Source of the DNA: Roseateles aquatilis
GTDB taxonomy: Bacteria; Pseudomonadota; Gammaproteobacteria; Burkholderiales; Burkholderiaceae_C
Reading direction: 5' to 3'
Assembly (NCBI RefSeq): GCF_002205645.1
Contig: NZ_NIOF01000003.1
Coordinates: forward strand, 372,001 to 436,000
Length of the DNA stretch: 64,000 nt
Shown here: positions 7,965 through 17,248 of the stretch, in pieces
Numbering within the stretch: position 1 is the stretch's first letter
Layout of the letters: every line of letters starts with the position of its first letter
Notes under the pieces: model-generated
What the model was told of the DNA's origin: nothing
Database searches by the model: none
What the model saw: only the letters and a program-made list of their open reading frames with translations
Made by a program: the position numbers and the translations under genes

Positions 7965-9122
7965 ATGAAACGCATCGAGAAGACCCTGCTGGCCCTGGCC
8001 GGTGCCGCGCTGATGGGCGTGGGCGGCGGCGCGTGGGCCGACATCAACGTCGGCGTCACGGTGTCGGCGACGGGACCGGCGGCCTCGCTGGGCATTCCTG
8101 AGAAAAACACCTTCAGCCTGATGCCCAAGACGATCGCCGGGCAGAAGATCAACTACATCGTGCTGGACGACGCGTCGGACACGACCACCGCCGTCGCCAA
8201 CACCCGCAAACTGATCACCGAGCACAAGGTCGACGTGGTGGTCGGCTCCACGGTCACGCCCAACTCGCTGGCGATGATCGACGCGGTGGCGGAGGCGCAG
8301 GTGCCGATGATCTCGATGGCGGCGTCGGCGCGCATCGTCGAGCCGATGGACGCGAAGAAGAAGTGGGTCTTCAAGACGCCGCAGAACGACATCATGATGG
8401 CGCTGGCCATCGCCAGCCACATGCAGGCGCAAGGCGTGAAGACGGTGGCCTACATCGGCTTCGCCGACGCCTACGGCGAGGGCTGGTACGGCGAGTTCAA
8501 CAAGGTCGCCGCCAGCAAGGGCCTGTCCATCGTCGCCAACGAGCGCTACAACCGCACCGACACGTCGGTGACGGGCCAGGTGCTCAAGATCATGGCGGCC
8601 AAGCCCGACGCGGTGCTGGTCGGCGGCAGCGGCACGCCCGCGGCGCTGCCGCAGAAGACGCTCAAGGAGCGCGGCTACGCCGGCAAGTACTACCAGACCC
8701 ACGGCGTGGCCAACAACGATTTCCTGCGCGTCGGCGGCAAGGACGTCGAGGGCACCTTCCTGCCGTCGGGGCCGGTGCTGGTCGTCGACCAGCTGCCGGC
8801 CGACCATCCGGCCAAGAAGAGCGCCAAGACCTACGTGACCGAGTACGAGAAGGCCTACGGCAAGGGCAGCGTGTCGACCTTCGGCGGCCACGCCTGGGAC
8901 GCGGGCCTGTTGCTGCAGGCGGCGATCCCGGTGGCGATCAAGAAGGCCCAGCCGGGCACGCCGCAGTTCCGCGCGGCGCTGCGCGACGCGCTCGAGGCGG
9001 TCAAGGAACTGCCCGGCGCCCACGGCGTGTTCACGATGTCGCCGAACGATCACCTGGGCCTCGACCAGCGCGCCCGCGTGATGGTCAAGATCGAGAACAA
9101 CACCTGGAAGTACCAACCCTGA
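7965..9122 (+). CDS. Periplasmic branched-chain amino acid/aromatic-type ABC substrate-binding protein
   Basis: LivK-type periplasmic binding protein of 385 residues with a Sec signal peptide (hydrophobic 7-22, predicted cleavage AWA/D after residue 25). The mature part opens INVGVTVSATGPAASLG, the usual Leu/Ile/Val-binding start. Members in paa and other aromatic operons may bind phenylacetate or related acids; the permease and ATPase genes are not next to it. AGGAGA at 7955-7960 precedes the ATG. An AT-rich stretch (7923-7950: TTGCAG, 16 bases, TAAATT) could be a weak promoter of its own but leaves almost no leader. Confidence 0.85.
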   Translation: MKRIEKTLLALAGAALMGVGGGAWADINVGVTVSATGPAASLGIPEKNTFSLMPKTIAGQKINYIVLDDASDTTTAVANTRKLITEHKVDVVVGSTVTPNSLAMIDAVAEAQVPMISMAASARIVEPMDAKKKWVFKTPQNDIMMALAIASHMQAQGVKTVAYIGFADAYGEGWYGEFNKVAASKGLSIVANERYNRTDTSVTGQVLKIMAAKPDAVLVGGSGTPAALPQKTLKERGYAGKYYQTHGVANNDFLRVGGKDVEGTFLPSGPVLVVDQLPADHPAKKSAKTYVTEYEKAYGKGSVSTFGGHAWDAGLLLQAAIPVAIKKAQPGTPQFRAALRDALEAVKELPGAHGVFTMSPNDHLGLDQRARVMVKIENNTWKYQP

Positions 9123-9157
9123 TTTCACGGACGCTCGGCTACCGCGCGGGCCGATCT

Positions 9158-9209
9158 CGGGCCTGCGGTGCTCGCCGTACGGGAAGTACGGCTGCGCGCC
9201 TCAGGCCCG
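9158..9209. repeat. Large nested hairpin between the receptor gene and paaZ
   Basis: Two nested perfect inverted repeats: outer arms CGGGCCTG (9158-9165) and CAGGCCCG (9202-9209), inner arms GCCGTAC (9174-9180) and GTACGGC (9186-9192) with a five-base loop. No T-run follows, so it is not a standard intrinsic terminator. It may be an mRNA-stabilising or attenuating structure separating receptor and paaZ expression, or a dispersed intergenic repeat. Confidence 0.55.
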
Positions 9210-9301
9210 CCTTCGGCACGCTCGCCATGCCGCTCGTCCGCGAAATCTGCTTGGCGTTCGACGTTTCGTCCAATGCGGAAGATTGATTTTTTGAGGTTGT
9301 C

Positions 9302-11350
9302 ATGAGTGCCACTCCCGTCCTTCAAAGCCTGATCGCCGGTCGCTGGATCGGCTCCGCCGCCGCGCGCGGCCTGCACAGCGCCATCAACGGCCGGCTGGTG
9401 GCGCAGACCCATGCCGAAGCGATCGACTTCGGCGAGAGCCTGGACTTCGCGCGCCGCCAGGCGCTGCCGGCGCTGCTGGCGCTGGACTTCCAGCAGCGCG
9501 CCGCGATCCTGAAGGCGCTGGCGGCCTTCCTGATGGAGCGCAAGGAGACGCTCTACGCGATCTCCGCTCATACCGGCGCGACGCGCGCCGACTCCTGGAT
9601 CGACATCGAAGGCGGCATCGGCACGCTCTACGCCTACGCCTCGATGGGGCGCCGCGAGCTGCCGTCCAGCAACATCGTCCACGAAGGCCCGGCGCAGGCG
9701 CTGGGCAAGGCCGGCCAGTTCATGGGCACCCACGTGCTGGTGCCCAAGCGCGGCATCGCCGTGCACATCAACGCCTTCAACTTCCCGATGTGGGGGATGC
9801 TGGAGAAATTCGCGCCCAGCTTCATCGCCGGCATGCCCTGCATCGTCAAGCCGGCCACCGCGACCAGCTACGTCGCCGAGGCCTGCGTGCGGCTGATCGA
9901 GGCGTCCGGCCTGCTGCCGGCCGGCGCGCTGCAACTGATCGTCGGCAGCTCGGGCGACCTGCTCGACCGACTGGAGGAGACCGACGTCGTCACCTTCACC
10001 GGCTCGGCCGACACGGCCTCGCAGTTGCGCGTCAATCCGAACCTGATCCGCCGCTCGGTCCCGTTCAACGCGGAGGCGGACAGCCTGAACTGCTCGATCC
10101 TGGCGCCCGACGTGCTGCCCGGCGATCCGGAGTTCGACCTCTTCGTCAAGGAAGTGCTGCGCGAGATGAGCGCCAAGGCCGGCCAGAAGTGCACGGCCAT
10201 CCGCCGCGCGATCGTGCCGGCGGCGCAGGTCGACGCGGTGGCCGCGGCGCTGCGCGAGCGGCTGGCCAGGATCAAGGTCGGCGATCCGTCCATCGAGGGC
10301 GTGCGCATGGGCGCGCTGGCCTCCAAGGCGCAGCAGGCCGACGTGGCCGAGCGCCTGGCGCAACTGGCGCAGGGCAACGAGCTCGTCTTCGGCGAGCGCG
10401 ACGGCTTCGCGCCGCTGGGCGAGGGCGTCGGCGACGGCGCCTTCTTCGCGCCCACGCTGCTGCTGTGCCGCGACGCGATGCGCAACGAGGCCGTCCATCA
10501 GGTCGAGGCCTTCGGGCCGGTGTCGACGCTGATGACCTACGGCGATTTCGACGAGGCACTGGCGCTGGCCGCCAAGGGCCGCGGCAGCCTGGTCGGCTCC
10601 ATCGTCACCAAGACCCCGGCGCTGGCTGCTCAGGCGGTCTATCACGCGGCGGCCTTCCACGGCCGGCTGCTGGTGCTGGACCGCGACGCGGCCGGCGAGT
10701 CCACCGGCCACGGCTCCCCGCTGCCGATGCTCAAGCACGGCGGCCCGGGCCGCGCCGGCGGCGGCGAGGAGCTCGGCGGCATCCGCGCGGTCAAGCACTA
10801 CCTGCAGCGCTGCGCGGTGCAGGCGTCGCCGACGATGATGACGGCGATCACCGGCGAGTACGTGCGCGGCGGCAAGGTGACGGAAGACGCCGTCCATCCG
10901 TTCCGCAAGCACTTCGAGGAGATCCAGGTCGGGGACTCGCTGCTGACGCATCGCCGCACGGTGTCGGAGGCGGACATCGTCAACTTCGGCGGCATCAGCG
11001 GCGACTTCTTCTACATGCACTTCGACGAGGTCGCGGCCAAGGACACGCAATTCGGCCAGCGCATCGCGCATGGCTATTTCGTGCTGTCGGCGGCGGCGGG
11101 GCTGTTCGTGTCGCCCGCGCCGGGACCGGTGCTGGCCAACTACGGCCTGGACACGCTGCGCTTCGTCAACCCGGTGGCGATCGGCGACACCATCCAGGCG
11201 CGCTTGACCTGCAAGCGCCGCATCGACCGTGGCAACCGCCCCGACCAGCCGCCGCAAGGCGTCGTGGCCTGGGACGTGCAGGTCACCAACCAGCGCGGCG
11301 AGCTGGTCGCCAGCTACGACATCCTGACGCTGGTGGCGAAGAAGGGGTGA
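9302..11350 (+). CDS. paaZ: Bifunctional oxepin-CoA hydrolase / 3-oxo-5,6-dehydrosuberyl-CoA semialdehyde dehydrogenase PaaZ
   Basis: Fused enzyme of 682 residues, matching the full-length family. The N-terminal aldehyde dehydrogenase domain carries [27 protein letters not shown] and the nucleophile region [11 protein letters not shown]. The C-terminal MaoC-type hydratase domain includes [18 protein letters not shown] and [14 protein letters not shown]. Together they open the oxepin ring and oxidise the resulting aldehyde. It is the last recognised paa gene, 179 bases downstream of the receptor gene, with the hairpin at 9158-9209 in between. The later beta-oxidation genes are absent from the window. 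Confidence 0.94.
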   Translation: MSATPVLQSLIAGRWIGSAAARGLHSAINGRLVAQTHAEAIDFGESLDFARRQALPALLALDFQQRAAILKALAAFLMERKETLYAISAHTGATRADSWIDIEGGIGTLYAYASMGRRELPSSNIVHEGPAQALGKAGQFMGTHVLVPKRGIAVHINAFNFPMWGMLEKFAPSFIAGMPCIVKPATATSYVAEACVRLIEASGLLPAGALQLIVGSSGDLLDRLEETDVVTFTGSADTASQLRVNPNLIRRSVPFNAEADSLNCSILAPDVLPGDPEFDLFVKEVLREMSAKAGQKCTAIRRAIVPAAQVDAVAAALRERLARIKVGDPSIEGVRMGALASKAQQADVAERLAQLAQGNELVFGERDGFAPLGEGVGDGAFFAPTLLLCRDAMRNEAVHQVEAFGPVSTLMTYGDFDEALALAAKGRGSLVGSIVTKTPALAAQAVYHAAAFHGRLLVLDRDAAGESTGHGSPLPMLKHGGPGRAGGGEELGGIRAVKHYLQRCAVQASPTMMTAITGEYVRGGKVTEDAVHPFRKHFEEIQVGDSLLTHRRTVSEADIVNFGGISGDFFYMHFDEVAAKDTQFGQRIAHGYFVLSAAAGLFVSPAPGPVLANYGLDTLRFVNPVAIGDTIQARLTCKRRIDRGNRPDQPPQGVVAWDVQVTNQRGELVASYDILTLVAKKG

Positions 11351-11360
11351 CGGTCCGGCG

Positions 11361-11414
11361 GACTCCGCCCCGGGCGTCCGTCGCCCCCATCCCGCGGACG
11401 CGGTCCGCGGAGTC
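11361..11414 (+). terminator. Hairpin after paaZ; rest of the 295-base gap featureless
   Basis: GACTCCGC (11361-11368) and GCGGAGTC (11407-11414) are perfect arms eleven bases after the paaZ stop. The loop is long and there is no T-run, so termination strength is uncertain. The remaining sequence to 11645 shows no ORF or promoter I can support. Confidence 0.35.
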
Positions 11415-11645
11415 TTGAACGGGCGCGCCGTGCCAGGGCCCACGTAGGTCGCTTGCCTACGAAGCGCTGCGCATATCCCCACTGGCGAGGCGGAACGTCG
11501 ACGGCAACAATGCCGCCTGAGCCGGGGAGCGTGAGCGACGATCCTCGGCGAGCCAGGGAGGCTCGGGTGCCTTGACCGTCTTCGTTCCAGGGTGCCCTTG
11601 ACTTCGAATCCCAACTTGCGCAACCGCCAGGAGGTTCGATCGATC

Positions 11646-13205
11646 ATGGAAACTCTTCGAAGCCTTCGCATCGGCACGCGACTCTCGATCGCGTTCGCCA
11701 CGCTCTTGACCCTGCTGTGTTTCGTGGCCTGGTTCGGCTCGGTGCAGCTGTCCAAGATCAACGACAACGTCAAGGACCTCAACACCAACTGGTTGCCCAG
11801 CGTGGCCCTGCTGGGTCAGATGCAGTCCGCCGCGGACTCCGCCCGGCGCGCGTCGATGAGCGCCGCGGTGGAGCTGGACGACGCCGGCCGCAAGGCCGCC
11901 GTGGGGCAGCGCGAAGCCGCCCTGCGCGATTTCCAACGCGCCGCCAGGGAGTACGAGCCCACCATCACCGGCGACGAGGAGCGGGCGCTCTATGTCGCGA
12001 TCCAGCAAGCCTGGCAGCAGTACGTGACGGCGGACGGCGAGATCCAGTCCGTCATCGCCAAGGGCGAGTCCGCGCACGAAGAGGCCCGGAAGCTCGTCAC
12101 CGGCCGCGCCAATGCGCTGTTCCAGGTGCTGTCCGTCGCGATCGACAAGGACGTGACGTTCAACAGGAACGGCGGCGACGTCGCCGGGCAGGACGCGGCC
12201 AACTCCTACACGCGCGGCATGCGGACCTCGATCGTCGCCGTCGTCGTGGCGCTGGCGCTCGGCGCCGCGCTGGCCCGGCTGGTCACCCGCTCCATCACGG
12301 GCCCCATCGCCCAGGCGGTCCGCGTCAGCGAGGAGGTGTCCATGGGCAATCTGACGCTCGATCTCCAGGCGCGTGAGCGCGACGAGCCCGCCGACCTGCT
12401 GCGCGCGATGGCGCGGATGGTCGAGCAACTCGGCAGCCTGGTCGGGCAGGTGCGGGACAGCAGCGGCAGCATCGCCACCGGCTCGCAGCAGATCGCGCAG
12501 GGCAACGCCGACCTCAGCCAGCGCACCGAGACCCAGGCCAGCAGCCTGCAGCAGACCGCTGCGTCGATGGCCGAGCTGACCAGCTCCGTGGCCCAGAACG
12601 CCGGCGCCGCCGACGAGGCCAGCCGCATGGCCGCGCGCGCCTCCGGGGCCGCCGGCGAGGGCGGCAAGGCCGTCACCGAGCTCGTGCAGACGATGCAGGG
12701 CATCAGCGAGTCGTCCCGGCGCATCGAGGACATCATCGGCGTCATCGACGCCATCGCGTTCCAGACCAACATCCTGTCGCTCAATGCCGCGGTCGAGGCG
12801 GCCCGCGCGGGCGAGCAGGGGCGCGGCTTCGCGGTCGTGGCGTCGGAAGTGCGGGCGTTGGCGCAGCGCTCCGCGGGCGCCGCCAAGGAGATCAAGACCC
12901 TGATCCAGACCAGCGGCCAGCGCGTCGAGGTCGGCGCCCGCCAGGCCCAGGATGCCGGCGACACGATCCGGCGCGTGGTGGAAGAGGTGGGGCAGGTCAA
13001 CGCGCTGATCCGCGAGATCTCCAACGCGACGCAGGAGCAGAACGGCGGCATCCAGCAGGTGGGCAGCGCCGTCACGCACCTGGACTCGGTCACGCAGCAG
13101 AACGCCGCCCTGGTGGAGGAAAGCGCCGCCGCCGCCGAGAGCCTCAACTCCCAGGCGCAGCACCTGGCCCAGCTGGTGAGCCAGTTCCGCCTCAGGACCG
13201 CCTGA
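11646..13205 (+). CDS. Methyl-accepting chemotaxis protein
   Basis: Inner-membrane chemoreceptor of 519 residues. TM1 is near residues 10-32, a roughly 150-residue four-helix periplasmic sensor follows, TM2 (IVAVVVALALGAALARL) is near 195-212, then a HAMP domain and a signalling domain whose hairpin tip reads IDAIAFQTNILSLNAAVEA. No CheR-tethering pentapeptide is visible at the C-terminus. The ATG at 11646 is chosen because AGGAGG lies at 11629-11634 and the TM1 start fits. The ligand is unknown; proximity to the paa operon permits, but does not show, a role in aromatic taxis. Confidence 0.9.
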   Translation: METLRSLRIGTRLSIAFATLLTLLCFVAWFGSVQLSKINDNVKDLNTNWLPSVALLGQMQSAADSARRASMSAAVELDDAGRKAAVGQREAALRDFQRAAREYEPTITGDEERALYVAIQQAWQQYVTADGEIQSVIAKGESAHEEARKLVTGRANALFQVLSVAIDKDVTFNRNGGDVAGQDAANSYTRGMRTSIVAVVVALALGAALARLVTRSITGPIAQAVRVSEEVSMGNLTLDLQARERDEPADLLRAMARMVEQLGSLVGQVRDSSGSIATGSQQIAQGNADLSQRTETQASSLQQTAASMAELTSSVAQNAGAADEASRMAARASGAAGEGGKAVTELVQTMQGISESSRRIEDIIGVIDAIAFQTNILSLNAAVEAARAGEQGRGFAVVASEVRALAQRSAGAAKEIKTLIQTSGQRVEVGARQAQDAGDTIRRVVEEVGQVNALIREISNATQEQNGGIQQVGSAVTHLDSVTQQNAALVEESAAAAESLNSQAQHLAQLVSQFRLRTA

Positions 13206-13210
13206 ACCGG

Positions 13211-13234
13211 CGTGGCGTCCGCGAGGGCGCCACG
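13211..13234 (+). terminator. Possible terminator of the chemoreceptor gene
   Basis: CGTGGCG (13211-13217) pairs with CGCCACG (13228-13234) across a ten-base loop just after the stop. The following bases are not T-rich, so it may act with Rho or merely protect the 3' end. Confidence 0.4.
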
Positions 13235-13285
13235 TCCGCCTTCCCCTAGACTCCCAGCTGTTTTTGGAGGGCTGGGAGGCCACAC

Positions 13286-16219
13286 GTGGAAGCGTTCGGG
13301 ATCGACGAGAAGAAGCTGCGGGAACTGGCCGCCACGCGCGGCGGCCGCATCGCGCTGAACGGCTTCGAATACCAGCGCGCCTTCGCGGTGCTGCGGCTGA
13401 CGTCGATGGTGCTGGGGCGGGCAGTGTCCCTGGTCGACGAGCACGTGCCCGCGCGGCTGCGCTACGAATGGGCCGAGGACATCGACGAGATCGACCGCCA
13501 GGGCCGCATCGTGCTCTGGCAGTGCAAGCTCGGCGAGCAATGGTCCACGGCGTCCAAGCTGGCCGAGCTGCTGCTGGGTTTCGCGCCGAAGTGGTTGTGG
13601 ACGGCCCCCGACCAGCGCCACCGGCTGTCGTTCCGGCTGGTGACCGCCGACCCCGCCTACAAGGCCCATGCCCGCAACGCGGAGGCGCTGGCGCCCGACC
13701 GGCGCGAGGACACGCGCGCGCACTTCCTGGCCGCCCTGACGACCGTGCCCGGCGACCGCGCGGATCGCGCCAGATGGCAGGACGACGCCGACGCGGCGGG
13801 ACACGATGCGCTCTTCGACGCGTTGTGGTCCGCCACGCGCGTGCTGTACATCCCCAACGAGCCGACCCGCGACGCGCCCGACCGACGTTTCGCCGAGCAC
13901 GAGGCCGTCAAGGAACTCGCCACCGCCCGGCCGAGCCTGCTGCGCGGCCAGGACGTCATCGACGCCGCGCTGCAGGGCCTGCGCGCGCTGCTGTCCGTCA
14001 TGCCCATCGGTGCGCCGCAAGGGGACGACACGATCGCGCGCGTCGACCAGGCGCCGCAGCACATCCTGCCGCACCACGTCGCCGACCGGCTGTATCCCTT
14101 CGCGCCGCGGCTCAACGACAGCGGCACGCCGCTGGAGCTCATCGACCGCACGCGGCTGCTTGAACTCCAGCAGCGTGCCAGCATGGCCTGGTTCGTGGCG
14201 CGTCGGCCGGAATGGAGCGACGTCGTCGGCGGCGGTAGCGCGGGCAATGGATTCTTCGAGCGCAGCGTCACGACGGCGCTGGTCGATCAACTGCGCGCGG
14301 CGCTGGTCGACAGCCGCAGCCGGGAGGGCCGCCTGCGCGTGCAGTGGTTGGTCGGCGCGCCGGGCACCGGCAAGAGCACGCTCGCCCTTCGCGCCGCGGC
14401 GGTGCTGACGCTGGAGGGCGCGTGCCTGGTGGTCGACGCGCGCTTCAGCCTCGCGAAGGAGGGCGATCAGGCGAGCGCGCTCGCCGATGCCATCCGCGCC
14501 CTGGCCAACGACGAGCGCCCGCTGTTGCTGCTGCTGGACGACCCCTTCGGCGCCGGCAGCGGCTGGCCCGACGTGCTGGCGGAACTGGGCCGGAAGGCGT
14601 CGGCCATCGTGGTGCTGGCCGCCACGCCGGACCTGCTGCTCGAGAACAGTGAACACGCCCTGCAGAACATCGCCGAGCGCCCGCGCCACAAGGTCATCCG
14701 GCCGGACGAGGCGGAGCGTCTGGCGCTGGCGCGGATCTACCCGCAGCGGCACGAGTGGCTGATGGCCTCGGAGGAAGACCTGCTGGTCCTGGCGATGGAG
14801 GCGAGCTCCGGCGAATCCTTCGACGCGATCGTGCGCGGCATCTGGCGCACGCTCAACGGCGGCGCGGAGATTCCGCGGCGCGCGCTGGGCCGGGAGCTCG
14901 ACTGGCAGGTCGCCGCGTTCATGCTCGTCGTCTATTTCCACCGCGCCTATGCGGTGTGTCCGCTGCCGCTGCTGGAGTCCTTCCTGGAGGCGCGCGCGGC
15001 GCCGGACGACGCCATCGGCGAAGCGCTGCTGCATCTGAAGAACGCGCAGGGCTGGAGCATCTTCCAGACGCATGAGCCGGATCGCAAGCTGGGACGCAAC
15101 TGGGCCGGCGTGTCGTCCATGCACGCGCGGGTGGCGGAGGTGGCGTGGGCCTGCCGTCCGGCCGACGCCTGGCAACTGGAGAAGCCGATCGCCGAGGCCT
15201 CCGTCAAGGCGGCGGGCAGTGCCCGCATGCTGGGCAGCGCGCTGGCGGCGCTGCATGTGCACGCCCGCCAGGAGCCGTCGTCGCGCATGCCGGCTTTCCT
15301 GGCGCTGATGGGCGAGATCGCCACCGCCTGGTCCGAGGCGCCGGCCCATGCGATCGAGACGCGCAACCTGTTCAGCCTGATCCTGCAATGCAAGCACGGC
15401 GGCGTGCCGATCGCCGACCAGCTCCGGGAGACGCTCAGGCGCCGGGTCGCGCTGTTCGACGCGCAGAGCTGGCTGGCGGAGCTGGCGCTCGGCGCCCTCG
15501 CGATCCCGCGGCTGGAGACGCCGGACCGCGCCCACCTGAGCAGCCTGCTGGAGTCCGCCGATTTCTCCATCGCCGCGGGCCGCGCCATCTCGTTCGGATT
15601 GCTGCTGAAGGAAGACAAGGCCCTGCATGCGCGCTTCATCGATCGCCTCTGGGCGATCATCGACGAGCGCGCCGACGGCGGCGTCAATTCCGGCCTGATC
15701 ACCTGGCTGCTGACCAATGCCGATTCGGCCTCGATCCAGAAGCGCCTGCCGACGATCCGGATCTGGCTGACGGGCCACGCCGCCGGTCACACCGTCCGCA
15801 CCGCGCTCATCAGCTGGATGAAGAAGGCCAAGTCCCCCGAGCTGCCGGCCTACCTCAGCGAGTGCATCAAGGACCTCGGTGCCGAGCGATCCGCGTACAC
15901 CCCGGCCTCGGCCGCGTTCGTGGCGCTGGGGACGCTGGACCTGGCGCATGCGCAGGTCATGGTGCCGTGGATGAATTGGGCGTCGGCCATGCTGGAGCGC
16001 AGCCGGGGCGACCGGTCGGCGCAGATCGTCGCCAACTCGATCCATGGCGTGCTGACCAAGTCACGAGCGCATGCGAGGGCGTTGGGGGCCAAGCCGGCCA
16101 GCAAGGTGCTGGCGGCGCAACTGTCCGACGCCCGGTCCCGGCTGGAGGCCGCGCACGCCGCCTGGCAGGCCGCGCTCAAGACCCATGCGGAGCCGGCGGT
16201 GCAGGCCCGACGGGCTTGA
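13286..16219 (+). CDS. Predicted nuclease-STAND-like NTPase, candidate single-gene defence protein
   Basis: Large cytoplasmic protein of 977 residues with three apparent parts. Residues 18-100 resemble the PD-(D/E)xK nuclease of Cap4/DUF4297-type proteins: GGRIALNGFEYQ, then Glu64-Asp65-x-Asp67 and Gln79-x-Lys81 in the strand LWQCK. Residues 340-500 form a P-loop NTPase with Walker A GAPGTGKST (357-365) and Walker B LLLLLDDPFG (Asp418, Asp419), like STAND-type ATPases. The remaining 450 residues are helical and repeat-like, as in sensor regions. This plan is like Avs-type antiphage proteins though shorter. GTG start at 13286 has GGGAGG at 13274-13279. Alone between a chemoreceptor and small genes; function is inferred. 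Confidence 0.75.
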   Translation: MEAFGIDEKKLRELAATRGGRIALNGFEYQRAFAVLRLTSMVLGRAVSLVDEHVPARLRYEWAEDIDEIDRQGRIVLWQCKLGEQWSTASKLAELLLGFAPKWLWTAPDQRHRLSFRLVTADPAYKAHARNAEALAPDRREDTRAHFLAALTTVPGDRADRARWQDDADAAGHDALFDALWSATRVLYIPNEPTRDAPDRRFAEHEAVKELATARPSLLRGQDVIDAALQGLRALLSVMPIGAPQGDDTIARVDQAPQHILPHHVADRLYPFAPRLNDSGTPLELIDRTRLLELQQRASMAWFVARRPEWSDVVGGGSAGNGFFERSVTTALVDQLRAALVDSRSREGRLRVQWLVGAPGTGKSTLALRAAAVLTLEGACLVVDARFSLAKEGDQASALADAIRALANDERPLLLLLDDPFGAGSGWPDVLAELGRKASAIVVLAATPDLLLENSEHALQNIAERPRHKVIRPDEAERLALARIYPQRHEWLMASEEDLLVLAMEASSGESFDAIVRGIWRTLNGGAEIPRRALGRELDWQVAAFMLVVYFHRAYAVCPLPLLESFLEARAAPDDAIGEALLHLKNAQGWSIFQTHEPDRKLGRNWAGVSSMHARVAEVAWACRPADAWQLEKPIAEASVKAAGSARMLGSALAALHVHARQEPSSRMPAFLALMGEIATAWSEAPAHAIETRNLFSLILQCKHGGVPIADQLRETLRRRVALFDAQSWLAELALGALAIPRLETPDRAHLSSLLESADFSIAAGRAISFGLLLKEDKALHARFIDRLWAIIDERADGGVNSGLITWLLTNADSASIQKRLPTIRIWLTGHAAGHTVRTALISWMKKAKSPELPAYLSECIKDLGAERSAYTPASAAFVALGTLDLAHAQVMVPWMNWASAMLERSRGDRSAQIVANSIHGVLTKSRAHARALGAKPASKVLAAQLSDARSRLEAAHAAWQAALKTHAEPAVQARRA

Positions 16220-16236
16220 CGTGTCCGTCGGGCCTG
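16202..16236 (+). terminator. Strong hairpin spanning the stop codon of the 977-residue protein
   Basis: CAGGCCCGACGG (16202-16213) and CCGTCGGGCCTG (16225-16236) are perfect 12-bp arms; the TGA stop (16217-16219) lies in the 11-base loop. No T-run follows. It could terminate transcription with Rho or protect the mRNA 3' end. Confidence 0.55.
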
Positions 16237-16260
16237 TCGCTCACCGTTCATCGACGCAGC

Positions 16261-16340
16261 GATCCGGTGATCCGGCGATCCGGCGATCCGGTGATCCGGT
16301 GATCCGGTGATCCGGTGATCCGGCGATGCGGTGATGCGGT
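16261..16340. repeat. Ten tandem copies of an 8-bp unit GATCCGGT/C
   Basis: Units 1-8 are GATCCGGT or GATCCGGC and units 9-10 are GATGCGGT, without interruption. Each of the first eight carries a GATC site. The array sits just after the hairpin that ends the candidate defence gene. A short uniform microsatellite of this kind is likely to vary in copy number by slippage; no coding frame uses it. Confidence 0.9.
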
Positions 16341-16461
16341 GGCGACGTGGCCAGTGCGGCAAAGCCGAAGCGGCCGGGTGGAACTTCAGCCTTGAGCGGA
16401 GTTCGCCCGACACCCACACTGCGAGGCTTCGTTCAATCCACCGCACAAGAGCGTCCCCGAC

Positions 16462-16620
16462 ATGAGCACCCCCGTCATCGCCGGCCTTCTTTTTACCGCG
16501 ACGCTTGGCATCGTCGCGCTGATGGCCTGGAAGGGCGACACGGAGCGGCGTGACGTCACCTTCCTGGCCTCCGCGGCCGGTGTCGGCAGCGTCTGCACGG
16601 TGATCGCGGCGCTGGTCTGA
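16462..16620 (+). CDS. Small hypothetical two-helix membrane protein
   Basis: A 52-codon frame encodes a protein with two hydrophobic stretches, IAGLLFTATLGIVALMAW (about 6-23) and FLASAAGVGSVCTVIAALV (34-52), joined by a charged turn KGDTERRD. Such a hairpin would sit in the inner membrane with the turn in the cytoplasm or periplasm. Codon use is like that of neighbouring genes, but the ribosome-binding site is weak. It stands alone between the repeat array and the receiver gene. I do not recognise a family. Confidence 0.45.
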   Translation: MSTPVIAGLLFTATLGIVALMAWKGDTERRDVTFLASAAGVGSVCTVIAALV

Positions 16621-16808
16621 AGGCGCGCTCCCGGCCCGCGTTTTCGCCGCGTGCCCGACCACGTTCCTCTCGCCGCTGCGCGCATTCTTCCCGCCTGGCC
16701 TGACGGATACGCTCGGTTGCCAACCCGACACCCCTGAGCTTCGCGGGTGATTCGATCGCGCGCCAGAATGGGCCATCGCCAGCGTGGCCTGGTTGTCAGG
16801 GAGAGGGC

Positions 16809-17237
16809 ATGCGTGTTTTGCTCGTCGAGGATTCCGAGTACATCCGCAACCAGTTCGTTCGCCTGTTCGCGGACGTCCCGTTCGTGTCCGTCGTCGGCCA
16901 CGCGGTCAGCGAGGACGAGGCGGTCGACGCCATCGGCACCTTGTCGCCCGACGTGGTGCTGGTCGATCTGAACCTGCAGACGGGTTCCGGCATGCATGTG
17001 CTGCGACGCGCGCGGCAAGCGGGCTTCGCGGGCAAGCTCTTCGTGCTCAGCGGCCGGGACCCCGACTTCTACCAGTCCCTTTGCGAGCGCCACGGTGCCG
17101 ACGGGTTCTACGACAAGGCGCATGAGCAGGCCAAGTTGCTGGACGATTTGCGCGCGCTGTCGGAGGCATCGAGGACGTCGGGTGTCGCGGGCACGTCGAC
17201 GGCGCCGGACGCTTCCGACACCTCGGCGCTTCGATGA
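16809..17237 (+). CDS. Stand-alone response regulator receiver protein
   Basis: CheY-like receiver of 142 residues. The acidic pair Glu7/Asp8 (LLVEDSE), phospho-acceptor Asp53 (VVLVDLNL) and the conserved Lys in YDKA near residue 103 are visible; a roughly 30-residue Ser/Thr/Ala tail follows and there is no output domain. GGGAGAGG precedes the ATG. No histidine kinase adjoins it. It runs convergently into the exporter gene with only 11 bases between stops. It could be a phospho-sink or an adaptor in a phosphorelay; the partner is unknown. Confidence 0.85.
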   Translation: MRVLLVEDSEYIRNQFVRLFADVPFVSVVGHAVSEDEAVDAIGTLSPDVVLVDLNLQTGSGMHVLRRARQAGFAGKLFVLSGRDPDFYQSLCERHGADGFYDKAHEQAKLLDDLRALSEASRTSGVAGTSTAPDASDTSALR

Positions 17238-17248
17238 TCGCGGCGCCA

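Noticed and set aside
12206..16045. Very long open frame antisense to the chemoreceptor and the 977-residue protein (and similar long antisense frames at 1028-3997 and 37880-41140)
   Set aside because: In 70% GC DNA stop codons are rare in some frames. These products are Arg/Ala/His-rich without domain signals, and the opposite strand carries clear families.
16261..16340. Tandem repeat as a possible CRISPR array
   Set aside because: Units are 8 bp and contiguous with no spacers; no cas genes nearby.
13286..17237. A full defence island or prophage around the nuclease-NTPase gene
   Set aside because: No integrase, phage structural gene, restriction-modification gene or toxin-antitoxin pair is recognisable nearby; only the single gene can be argued.
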